Below are positions 1 through 6,709 of a DNA stretch of 35,628 bases, piece after piece. Below the pieces are notes generated by a model. The model saw only the letters and a program-made list of their open reading frames with translations. It did no database searches and was not told the origin of the DNA. Numbering within the stretch: the stretch's first letter is position 1; each line of letters begins with the position of its first letter. The stretch is taken from IMG/VR virus record IMGVR_UViG_3300049218_000158, positions 1 through 35,628 of that record; one strand, given 5' to 3'. Both the position numbers and the translations under genes were made by a program. The DNA comes from a virus.

Positions 1-72
1 TCTGGTTATGCGATTCCATTGGGATGCAAAAGAATTGATCCGAACAGGATGATTGATGAAGAAAAAGAATAA
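1..72 (+). CDS. 3' end of wrap-around small gene (same gene as 35327-35563)
   Basis: Only the last codons of a 78-aa protein lie here because the contig was cut inside the terminal overlap. The full gene is described at 35327-35563. Its stop codon (TAA, 70-72) overlaps the start of the next gene at 56, the tight spacing typical of this operon. Confidence 0.85.
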   Translation, partial: SGYAIPLGCKRIDPNRMIDEEKE

Positions 73-137
73 AGCTGGTTCGTTCATTGGCCAAAGTAAA
101 TCCGTCAAAAAGCCCTGGGACTGGGATGCATCAAATG
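1..137. repeat. Terminal redundancy of the contig, copy 1
   Basis: These bases are repeated at 35492-35628 with a single difference (G at 123, T at 35614). The overlap shows that the contig closes into a circle of about 35,491 bp. This may be an assembly of a circularly permuted (headful-packaged) genome or a truly circular form. It should not be read as a biological direct terminal repeat without read-level evidence. Confidence 0.93.
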
Positions 138-286
138 CTGATCAGAGAGCAGCCCCAAGCGCAGCTGCCGGTGATTACTACGGGACAGGAGTCAGAAACC
201 CAATCGGTCGTCTAAGAGATGATACAATGGGATATAGGCCTGTCACTCGGAAACAGCTGGGGACTCCTCCGAAGTCGGTTGTTTAA
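56..286 (+). CDS. Small basic hypothetical protein (76 aa)
   Basis: No family recognised. The protein begins with a Lys-rich stretch (MKKKNKAG) and is rich in Gly, Ser and Pro. ATG 56 is preceded by AGGA at about 46-49 and overlaps the end of the upstream gene by 17 nt, so translational coupling is likely; an in-frame TTG lies at 53. It is the last gene of the promoter 34887 operon and converges on the leftward gene ending at 243, overlapping it by 44 nt. In the second copy of this region (35614) a base change turns one Trp of its WDWD motif into Leu. Confidence 0.7.
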   Translation: MKKKNKAGSFIGQSKSVKKPWDWDASNADQRAAPSAAAGDYYGTGVRNPIGRLRDDTMGYRPVTRKQLGTPPKSVV

Positions 287-638
287 TTGTCTCTTGAGTT
301 TGTTTGTCTTTCTTTTCGGCTTTTTGTTTTAACATTTCATGTTTACTAGCATAACTTTTCATCCTCTCTAGCGCCTCTCTGTATACCTCTGGATTTTTTG
401 GCATTGCGATTTCGCAAAAATTCCGACCATCCTTAAATACTGAGGGCAGAGAAGGCAACGGTTTTTCAGCTAATGTAAAGAATGGATTTTCCCCAGGTTT
501 TACAACCGCTTTTTTATATCTATCCGGAAACTGATTTTCATAAATATCAACGATGGACTTTAAGTTTTTAACCTCTTTTTCAAGATTTGTGAATCTTTCT
601 AGTAAAGCAAATAGATCTATTTTCATTTCGTTGGTCAT
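243..638 (-). CDS. Hypothetical protein with N-terminal coiled coil (131 aa)
   Basis: No family recognised. Residues about 5-40 have a heptad-like Leu/Ile pattern and should form a coiled coil. The middle is Pro-rich, and the C-terminus is Lys/Gln/Glu-rich and probably disordered. The start (638) overlaps the stop of the upstream 187-aa gene (TAATG), so the two are cotranscribed and probably coupled. They form a leftward two-gene unit facing the rightward small-gene operon and lying just behind the scaffold and capsid genes, so a virion or assembly role is possible but not shown. Confidence 0.75.
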   Translation of the reverse strand: MTNEMKIDLFALLERFTNLEKEVKNLKSIVDIYENQFPDRYKKAVVKPGENPFFTLAEKPLPSLPSVFKDGRNFCEIAMPKNPEVYREALERMKSYASKHEMLKQKAEKKDKQTQETIKQPTSEESPAVSE

Positions 639-1201
639 TAAATCATCCCAAATTTTGGTTGTTGGGAACTTCTAGCGATTTCTTTATATATCGCATCAAT
701 TGTTTCATCCGAAAGATCGTCATCTTCTCTTTTTTCAAGTTTATTCCTGTCGTTTTGATAATCTTTAATACTATCGGATACGATTTTGTTTTCTGTCATG
801 AGACCTTTTTTATATTGTTCCCATAATTCTTGGGACGGAAGCATCCATATGACATGAATGAGATCATTAGCAGGAAAATATCTGAAAAGCATCGAATTAG
901 TCTCAGCCTTCGGTTTAGATAATCTTGGTTGCCATATCAAACGTGCACTCGGAACTTCGTCGATATGGCGATATTTACGCTGATAAGTTGGATCTAAAAA
1001 CGATTCTTGCAAGTCATTATTGAATATAGATATACGCTCATCAATACCAATTTCACGCTTGTGAGCAAAGATATAAAATGGATGGGTTTCAAATTGAATG
1101 GGTCTGTTGTTAATGCAATCCTGACAACCTTTGGAGATATAATCTGCCTGTTGATTGTAGGAAAGAAGTCGATCATGGGTTTCTAGTCTATTGACTTTCA
1201 T
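638..1201 (-). CDS. Hypothetical protein (187 aa)
   Basis: No family recognised. It is a soluble protein with a Cys pair (about residues 26-29, CQDC), several His residues and a charged helical C-terminal third (KLEKREDDD). It is transcribed divergently from the scaffold gene across the AT-rich gap 1202-1276 and is followed by a coupled 131-aa gene. No catalytic motif is evident. A metal-binding role for the Cys/His-rich N-terminus is only a guess. Confidence 0.75.
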   Translation of the reverse strand: MKVNRLETHDRLLSYNQQADYISKGCQDCINNRPIQFETHPFYIFAHKREIGIDERISIFNNDLQESFLDPTYQRKYRHIDEVPSARLIWQPRLSKPKAETNSMLFRYFPANDLIHVIWMLPSQELWEQYKKGLMTENKIVSDSIKDYQNDRNKLEKREDDDLSDETIDAIYKEIARSSQQPKFGMI

Positions 1202-1276
1202 ATTTCTTTTGTATAATTAAATATTTATGTTTTATATGTTTATAACAATTCGCAAACCAGCGTCAAGGTAAATCAT
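1202..1276. promoter_or_regulatory. Divergent AT-rich control region
   Basis: This 75-bp gap separates a leftward unit from the rightward head genes and is strongly AT-rich. It contains TTGTATAATTAAATATTTA, which resembles TTGTATTAAATATTTAA upstream of the capsid gene (about 2238-2254), suggesting a shared promoter or operator motif. The scaffold start at 1277 has AAGGT eight bases upstream. No clean -35/-10 pair stands out. Confidence 0.4.
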
Positions 1277-1963
1277 ATGACTTTAAATGCCCAAGATAAT
1301 CAAAATTTAGTGACCGAACAGAAGACGAATGACAAAGAATATAACTTTGCCCAGCTCAGAAAACAAGCCGAGGCCGAACGATTGGCGCGTATACAAGCTG
1401 AGGAAAGAGCGGCTCAACTTGAAAGACAAATTAAAACAAAGCCTTCTGCTGAAGACGATGAAGACGATGAAGACTCAGAGCCATATGTTGACAGACGCAA
1501 ATTAAAAAAAGAACTTAGTCGTTTTGGTGAACATACCAAACAACAAACTCAGGTAGAAATTCAGAAAGCAGTCCAACAAGCTTTAGATGAAGAAAGACGT
1601 TCTAATTATCTTAAAAATAATAGCGACTTCAACCAAGTTATGTCTGGAGATGTCATTCAAAAGTTCGCCGACAGACATCCCGATTTAGCTGAAAACATTC
1701 TCAAAATGCCGGATGGATTCGAAAGACAAAAGCTTGTTTATACTACAATCAAGGCCTTAGGAGTAGATAAGCCAGATGCAAAGCCTCAATCTATTCAAGA
1801 AAAGATAGAGGCTAATCGCAAGAACCCATATTACCAACCATCACAAATGGGTACTGCTCCCTACGGAACGCATCAGGTATCGGGTAGAAATGTTAGTCCT
1901 CAAGAGGGGCAAAAGCTCTATGAGCAAATGAAACAACTCAAAGAGAATCTGAGATTAGGATGA
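1277..1963 (+). CDS. Capsid scaffolding-type protein (228 aa)
   Basis: Likely internal scaffold that co-assembles with the portal and coat protein into the procapsid and is lost at maturation. The N-terminal half is a long charged helix (about residues 20-60, many Ala/Glu/Gln/Arg) followed by an acidic run (DDEDDED, about 60-67). The C-terminal half has a compact region about 113-160 and a basic C-terminus, as is usual for coat-binding ends of scaffolds. It sits directly before the capsid gene, the normal place for a scaffold. Family assignment rests on position and composition; no signature motif is present. Confidence 0.72.
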   Translation: MTLNAQDNQNLVTEQKTNDKEYNFAQLRKQAEAERLARIQAEERAAQLERQIKTKPSAEDDEDDEDSEPYVDRRKLKKELSRFGEHTKQQTQVEIQKAVQQALDEERRSNYLKNNSDFNQVMSGDVIQKFADRHPDLAENILKMPDGFERQKLVYTTIKALGVDKPDAKPQSIQEKIEANRKNPYYQPSQMGTAPYGTHQVSGRNVSPQEGQKLYEQMKQLKENLRLG

Positions 1964-2169
1964 AAGATATTTATACCACACAGTATTTAGCTGATAAATT
2001 TAATGAACATGCGTTGCTATATGAAAAAGAAAGACAAAAAAGTATCCATGAGTTCGCTCAGAATAATGAAAATACTCCATTGCCTGATTGGTTTTCAGAT
2101 AATTTCAATCTTTCGTTAGCCTTGGCTAAAATTTGCGAAGAAATAGAATTCTTGAAAAACCACAAATAA
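1960..2169 (+). CDS. Small hypothetical protein (69 aa)
   Basis: No family recognised. The start codon overlaps the scaffold stop (ATGA at 1960-1963), so translation is coupled to the scaffold. The protein is acidic and helical, with an aromatic N-terminus. Its position between scaffold and coat genes suggests a head-assembly accessory role, which is inference from order only. Confidence 0.72.
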   Translation: MKDIYTTQYLADKFNEHALLYEKERQKSIHEFAQNNENTPLPDWFSDNFNLSLALAKICEEIEFLKNHK

Positions 2170-2263
2170 ATAATGCGGCTAGGACAGGCTTAAAATGTCT
2201 GAAAAGGTTTCTCCATTCCCGTTTCCTAGCTTTTCCGTTGTATTAAATATTTAATTTGATAGT

Positions 2264-2347
2264 ATGAAATTACGTAGGCACACGTCACGTGCAATCGCGT
2301 TAGAAGGTTCGCATCTTCGTCAAGGATATATCAGAAAACGGATGTAA
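2264..2347 (+). CDS. Possible 27-aa Arg-rich peptide in the pre-capsid gap
   Basis: The gap 2170-2403 between the 69-aa gene and the capsid gene has no long frame. This one open frame starts at ATG 2264 and encodes an Arg/His-rich peptide, but has no clear ribosome site. The gap also holds the palindrome TTAAATATTTAA (2243-2254) and CACGTCACGTG (about 2281-2291). The region may be mainly untranslated leader or promoter for the capsid gene. Confidence 0.25.
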   Translation: MKLRRHTSRAIALEGSHLRQGYIRKRM

Positions 2348-2403
2348 CACGCTTGTCGTCCACGGATCTATATATCACCTAGAATTGACACACAGGAAAT
2401 CTT

Positions 2404-4446
2404 ATGTCAATTACTACAACTGGCAATTTAGGACCAATGATTTTGCAGAGTTTAGCTCCTGCAATGCTTTATGTTCTTACGCCAACAATGAACTATATCT
2501 TAGTCTGCGACAAGGTCAGTATGCCTGCTAATGGCGGTACTACTTGCAGATTTATGAGACCAAGAGCTCTACAACCACCTACTGTTCAACTTGGTAATAG
2601 TGGTATTGATCCCCCAGCCCAAGTACCGCAACGAGACATCATCGATGCGCAAATGTCCTTCTTCGGAACTGGCTGCATTAGTGATTGTGCAGCAGCTTAA
2701 TAGCCAATTGAATCAATGAGCAAGTCATTTTGCAAGATCAAGAGGGTGTTCTCGCTTGGGTCTCAGAAAGATTAGCCGTGGCTATGAGACAGGCTTAAGA
2801 TAATAGGCCTGTATAAATTTAACCTGATTGACTTGGAAACCCGATGGGGCAACAAGGGCCAAGGGTTTAATTACTAGGAGTAAAATGTTCGAAATCTGCT
2901 TTAAGAAAGCCTTTAGCATTAAGACGACACATCTGGACTCGAATATCTTCACGTATGTTGATGGTTTCGATATCCAAAGGTGTATGGGCTCCAAATCCCC
3001 TTTGAGTGTAGGTGGATCTAAACTCAAGGATGAGTTCACATTGTCGTTTTTTGAGCACAAGATATGGAAGAATTTGGGTGCAAATATCCACGAGCCTATG
3101 GCCCTGGATGAGCCACTCGTAAATCCATCTATCATGTGTAGAGTTTTTCTTGAAGATAGAACGCTTATGTTTTTTAGATTTATGGTTCAAATTGGAAAAA
3201 TGTTCTTCAATCCAATCAAAAAGTTCTTTTTTTGTATTGGAAATATTGAGAACGGATCGGAAGTTAGGAGTTTGATATCTATTATATTTGGCAGGATTGA
3301 CCCTGTAAATACAGAGAGATCCTTCTCCATCGACGATACCAGCAAGGTAAGCCAATTTAAGAGGATCATAAATCACCTTTTCATAGGGGATTTCAGGCAT
3401 AAATATACTTCTTTGTTTTGTGTGTAGATGTAATGACATTGTCACATAAAACAGATTAAATGTCTAGGCTGAACGAGTAAGCGGTTAAACTCTGAAAAGG
3501 GATGCGGTACTCTGAACTCGGACAATAGATGAAATCCGAGAGGTTGGCAGAAATGACCAATCCACTATCAAGACGATAGTCATAATGATAGGGGTAACAG
3601 AATGGAAGATCTGATCCTCCGTGACTACATTGTCTCAGCTGCAACAGAAATTAATGCTGGTGGCGGCTCTAACAATGATAATCCAACTAACTTAGGAGTC
3701 TCTGACTTCTCATTGGTTGCGACTACACTCGATAAACTTTGTGTCGAGTATAAATCTTCGATAATTGACTTGGAGTTCCTCGCTGCGTAAGCAGACGGAT
3801 AACAAGGGGCAAGCAGAGAAATCGTGCAGCCTGAGAGACTAAATTCGAAGACCCGAAAGGGAAGCGATAGTCCAAACTGTATAGAGATATACAGAGGTGG
3901 CAGAAATGACCACCCGCTTAAATAACGTTTTTGTTTATTTGAGTCAATAAGTAATAGATATTGACAAACAATGCTTATAAGTTTGTAAGCGGTATTGAAG
4001 GTATGGATCGATTCGGTACAGGTCCTGTACGCAGTGCATATTTTATGCTCAGCTCTACAGAACTACAAACTGATTTCGATAGTTTAACTGGTCAAGGATT
4101 CTTGAATCAGTGGAACTATCCAAGTAATGAAAATGCTCTTCCTAGCGAATATGGTTCGGTTTATAACATTCGAATCTTAACTAGCTCCGAAGCGCCTGTT
4201 GCTAGAAGTGCTTCTGCAAATAGCAGAGACGTCTACTACAACACTGTAGTTGGAAAACAAGCAGTAACGCATATCAACCAAGACGGTTATTCGATGAATT
4301 TGATTTATCGTGATCCATATTATTCTGGTATGTTAGCTCAAAATGCAACTCTTGCTGTGAAGTTTGCTCAAGCGCAAGCAATCACTCAGGATACTGCTAT
4401 CAGAAACCTGCTCTGTACAAGAGCTGCAAACTTAAGTGGGGTATAA
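2404..4446 (+). CDS. Major capsid protein, N4-gp56-type, split gene
   Basis: Coat protein that builds the icosahedral shell. The inferred coding parts are 2404-2670, 2712-2795, 3605-3733 and 3958-4446, about 322 residues. Reading across the introns restores a continuous coat protein: VAMRQA joins EDLILRDYIVSAA, and VATTLD joins ILTNNAYKF. Conserved-looking pieces include SDFSLVATTLD, FGTGPVRSAYF, EYGSVYNIR and the C-terminal INQDGYS and KFAQAQAI. The ribosome site is AGGAAA before ATG 2404. Both introns sit between complete codons. The frame is also broken between 2671 and 2711 by a short hairpin segment described separately, so without a recoding event the first part would end at 2700 as a 98-aa fragment. 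Family assignment comes from the recalled pattern of N4-gp56-like coat proteins. Confidence 0.85.
2670..2714 (+). other. Frame-breaking hairpin segment inside the capsid gene
   Basis: The coat frame runs to Thr (2668-2670) and resumes in another frame at Ile-Asn-Glu-Gln-Val (2712 on). All three frames are blocked or lead nowhere between: frame 1 stops at 2698, frame 2 at 2717, frame 3 at 2679. The segment folds as a stem: TGGCT (2670-2674) pairs AGCCA (2702-2706), then after a two-base bulge ATTA (2677-2680) pairs TAAT (2698-2701), with a 17-nt loop. An Ile codon ATT at 2677 and an Ile codon ATC at 2712 could serve as take-off and landing sites for a ribosome bypass, giving GTGCI-NEQV. A small insertion scar or sequencing indels are alternatives. 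Confidence 0.55.
2796..3604 (+). ncRNA. Group I self-splicing intron 1 of the capsid gene (809 nt)
   Basis: P1 sets the 5' splice site: exon ACAGGCT (2789-2795) pairs with the guide GGCCTGT (2806-2812), with the hallmark U-G pair at the cleavage base T2795. The intron ends in G3604, after which GAA GAT restores the coat frame. The P7 strands are GAGTA (3475-3479) and TACTC (3508-3512). A P9-type stem is CTCGGA (3517-3522) with TCCGAG (3535-3540), followed by a stem GGTTGG (3542-3547)/CCAATC (3557-3562) with loop CAGAAATGA. Core motif AACAAGGGCCAAG lies near 2850. The loop between core halves carries an endonuclease gene on the other strand. Catalytic folding is inferred, not tested. Confidence 0.87.
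2867..3400 (-). CDS. LAGLIDADG homing endonuclease, antisense within intron 1 (177 aa)
   Basis: Homing endonuclease that would cut intronless capsid alleles and so spread intron 1. One LAGLIDADG motif is visible near the N-terminus (LAYLAGIVDGEGSL, about residues 15-28), where the acidic residue of GEG is the expected metal ligand. No second copy of the motif is evident, so the enzyme probably acts as a dimer, although a diverged second half is possible. The chosen start is ATG 3400, where the protein reads MPEIPYEK; an upstream in-frame ATG at 3445 adds 15 residues. The gene runs opposite to its intron and host gene, so it needs its own promoter, which was not identified. Confidence 0.85.
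   Translation of the reverse strand: MPEIPYEKVIYDPLKLAYLAGIVDGEGSLCIYRVNPAKYNRYQTPNFRSVLNISNTKKELFDWIEEHFSNLNHKSKKHKRSIFKKNSTHDRWIYEWLIQGHRLVDICTQILPYLVLKKRQCELILEFRSTYTQRGFGAHTPLDIETINIREDIRVQMCRLNAKGFLKADFEHFTPSN
3734..3957 (+). ncRNA. Group I self-splicing intron 2 of the capsid gene (224 nt)
   Basis: A minimal group I intron with no open frame of its own. P1: exon ACTCGAT (3727-3733) pairs with guide GTCGAGT (3743-3749), leaving the U-G pair at T3733. P7: GACTA (3837-3841) with TAGTC (3868-3872). P8 is CCC-GAAA-GGG (3852-3861). P9 is CTGTATA-GAGA-TATACAG (3877-3894), a GNRA-capped stem. P9.1 is GGTGG (3896-3900)/CCACC (3910-3914) with loop CAGAAATGA, the same loop as in intron 1. The intron ends at G3957, and ATA TTG ACA AAC continues the coat frame. 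Splicing removes the in-frame stop at 3788. Confidence 0.9.
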
Positions 4447-4447
4447 G

Positions 4448-5575
4448 ATGGCTGAATATTCAAAATTAGCAAGAGGGTCATTTATTACAGCTGCATCTCC
4501 CGTGGCTCAAGTTATCGTATTGCCGTTTCAACCAACGTCAATCGTATTAACTAATCAAACTGCATATAGCTCACCGGCTCAATATGCAGTTACAAGAGCT
4601 TATTGGGATACAGCAATGGGACAGGGTGTTTCGGCTATCGAGTATATCGAATCGGGCTCTGCTCCCTGGATTCTTGCCGCAGATTATGTTTCTACTGCAG
4701 GTATTAGTACTTTTGCTGGGGGTCAACTTTTACAGTTTGGCGCTCAATTGCAAATTGCTAGCATCAGTAAAGCAGCATCTGCTGTAGTAACCACGGCTTC
4801 TGCTCATGGTCTTTCATCTGGACAGGTTGTGATTCTTGAAGGTCTTTATCAGTCATCAATAACTGGTATGCCTCAAATTTCCAACATTCCTTTTGTGATT
4901 ACTGTGACTGGAACGACTACATTTACGATCCCATTTAATACTAACCAGTCTAACTATACCGCACTATCTGGTTCTCCAACTGGTGCATATGTCAGACAGG
5001 TATTATATCCATTCCTTTATGAGCCTGGTGTTAACTTCATCAGTTCTCTCACATTGAGTGGAACAAATGTGGTTGTAAATACTGCAAACAATCACAACTT
5101 TGTTGTGGGACAGCAAATTGCATTCAGAATTCCTAGTGCCTTTGGAAGTACACAATTAAATTCTCTTCCAAATACTTCGATTCCTGGCTCTCCTGTCTAC
5201 TATTATGTAACTTCTCTTGGGAGCAACACGCAATTTACTTGCTCTGCGCTTTCATCAGGTGTTACGGCATTTAACTCTAACCAAACAGTAGCAAGCGTTC
5301 CGGGGCTTACTTGGGCACAAGTTGTTGCGGTGGGAGATGTTAATTCCGGTGGGGTTCAATACTCTGGTGGTGTGCTTTATCCATCTGCTGTATTGCCAAC
5401 ATATACTGGTGGTGTGCCAACTTACAATGGTCCTTCTATCCAAGGTTCATTTGTTAATAACACACAACAAGGATTTGTAATCGGAACCGGTACAGGAACA
5501 GCGCAGACTTCTGCTCTGCTTCTAACGGCTTCGTCAACTTATATTTGGGAAGCTAAGTTCTCAGATATCGGCTAA
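4448..5575 (+). CDS. Virion surface/decoration-type protein with FCCH-like domain (375 aa)
   Basis: Directly follows the coat gene (TAA, one base, ATG), so it is likely a head-associated structural protein. It is Ser/Thr/Val-rich with little charge, typical of beta-sandwich virion proteins. Residues about 110-180 match the FCCH-like pattern often seen in phage proteins (AHGLSSGQVVILEG, then TFTIPFNTN). The C-terminal half (about 200-330) has a second module (NHNFVVGQQIAF, then AVGDVNSGGVQYSG) that is repeated in the next gene. ATG 4448 is chosen; an in-frame GTG at 4436 overlaps the coat gene. The exact head role is inferred from position. Confidence 0.7.
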   Translation: MAEYSKLARGSFITAASPVAQVIVLPFQPTSIVLTNQTAYSSPAQYAVTRAYWDTAMGQGVSAIEYIESGSAPWILAADYVSTAGISTFAGGQLLQFGAQLQIASISKAASAVVTTASAHGLSSGQVVILEGLYQSSITGMPQISNIPFVITVTGTTTFTIPFNTNQSNYTALSGSPTGAYVRQVLYPFLYEPGVNFISSLTLSGTNVVVNTANNHNFVVGQQIAFRIPSAFGSTQLNSLPNTSIPGSPVYYYVTSLGSNTQFTCSALSSGVTAFNSNQTVASVPGLTWAQVVAVGDVNSGGVQYSGGVLYPSAVLPTYTGGVPTYNGPSIQGSFVNNTQQGFVIGTGTGTAQTSALLLTASSTYIWEAKFSDIG

Positions 5576-5636
5576 ATAGTTCTTTAGGTTGCCAGAGATC
5601 CTAGGTCTCTGGTATACCTTTAAAAAAAGGATTATT

Positions 5637-6068
5637 ATGGCATTCCCATATCCCTATGTAGGTCCATATGCTCCCTATAACAACGTTCCAATCGAACCAC
5701 AATATTTTCAACCTAGCCGTTTTGTCATCTCCGCGATCACTCTTGGAAAGACTACAACTGTAACTACATCGGTTAATCACAACTATGTAGTTGGACAAGA
5801 AGTTAGATTGCTGATTCCTTCCTACTATGGGAGCTTCCAATTGAATGAACAAACAGGTCTCGTTACTTCAATTCCAGCGGTGAATCAAGTGGTATTGAAT
5901 ATAAATTCCATAGGATCAAATGCTTTCATCCCTTCGCCTTCTTATGGACCAACTCCTCCTCAAATAATTGCTATAGGGGAAATCAATAGTGGACAAATAA
6001 ACTCATCTGGTAGGGTTAATAACATAACGTACATTCCAGGTTCGTTTATTAATATATCTCCTAATTAA
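5637..6068 (+). CDS. Virion protein paralogous to the preceding C-terminal module (143 aa)
   Basis: Its sequence mirrors the C-terminal half of the 375-aa protein: NHNYVVGQEVRLLIPS against NHNFVVGQQIAFRIPS, and AIGEINSGQINSSG against AVGDVNSGGVQYSG. This shows an internal module duplication. The N-terminus is Tyr/Pro-rich. ATG 5637 is chosen because AAAAAAAGG lies 6-7 bases upstream; an earlier alternative frame start at 5589 lacks a good site. It is probably a minor head or decoration protein. Confidence 0.72.
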   Translation: MAFPYPYVGPYAPYNNVPIEPQYFQPSRFVISAITLGKTTTVTTSVNHNYVVGQEVRLLIPSYYGSFQLNEQTGLVTSIPAVNQVVLNINSIGSNAFIPSPSYGPTPPQIIAIGEINSGQINSSGRVNNITYIPGSFINISPN

Positions 6069-6077
6069 AGGATAAAT

Positions 6078-6695
6078 ATGACTCAAGAAGTAATGAAAAA
6101 ACCTAAAGTATCTAGTTCCTTCGCTCAGAGAGAACTAGACAAAGCAGAAAAACAATTTGATGAATTTGACAGCCAAATTAAATCCATGACATTGGATAGA
6201 ATGAATGAGGTGAAAGTTGAAGAGACAGAACCTCAAACAAAATTGTCGGACCGTGAAATCAAAAAAAACAATGATTTGTATTTGAAACCTAAAAGCACTG
6301 TTTTTGCAGTTAATATTAAGACCGGCGAAGCTCAAAAATTTAATGAAGCCTTCAGGGATGAATACAATTTCCAGAAAGAATATGTGAATTTCATTTACGA
6401 GAATAATGAGCTTAAGGGTGAGACACTCGAGATTTGGACTAGACCATTCGGCGGAATGCCTGCAGAACTCTGGGTTGTACCTGCAAATAAACCGATTTGG
6501 GGCCCGCGTTATTTGGCTGAACAAATTAAACGAAAGTTTTACCATAGGCTTGTAATGCAGGAAAATCGTATTAGCAGTACGGATACAGCAGGTCAATATT
6601 ATGGTACGATGGCAGTTGATACTACGATTCAAAGAATCGACGCTCGCCCTGTCAGCTCTAGAAAATCCATATTTATGGGATCAGGGTCTTTTTAA
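6078..6695 (+). CDS. Conserved-type head protein of unknown function (205 aa)
   Basis: No named domain. Residues 1-70 are charged and helical (coiled-coil-like), and the remainder is a compact domain with aromatic and Pro-rich motifs (IWTRPFGGMPAELWVVP, about 120-136; NKPIWGPRYLAEQI). It lies between decoration-type genes and the tail adaptor, with AAAGGATAA as ribosome site. The position suggests a head-completion or head-tail joining role; the sequence alone does not prove it. Confidence 0.62.
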   Translation: MTQEVMKKPKVSSSFAQRELDKAEKQFDEFDSQIKSMTLDRMNEVKVEETEPQTKLSDREIKKNNDLYLKPKSTVFAVNIKTGEAQKFNEAFRDEYNFQKEYVNFIYENNELKGETLEIWTRPFGGMPAELWVVPANKPIWGPRYLAEQIKRKFYHRLVMQENRISSTDTAGQYYGTMAVDTTIQRIDARPVSSRKSIFMGSGSF

Positions 6696-6709
6696 AAAGG
6701 AATTAAGAA

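Noticed and set aside
1-137. Biological direct terminal repeat
   Set aside because: The 137-bp overlap at contig ends is the usual trace of circular closure by assembly, and it falls inside genes of an operon. Without read-end data a physical terminus cannot be claimed.
2404-2700. A separate 98-aa coat-like gene
   Set aside because: The following sequence continues the same coat protein in another frame and through two introns, so this is the first part of a split gene and not an independent gene.
2828-3427. A 199-aa plus-strand open frame inside intron 1
   Set aside because: It is the shadow of the LAGLIDADG endonuclease gene on the other strand. It lacks any family motif and has unlikely composition.
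4448-5575. Ubiquitin-activating enzyme homologue suggested by the FCCH-like domain
   Set aside because: Only the small beta domain pattern is shared. No adenylation or Cys domain is present, and the gene sits in the virion block.
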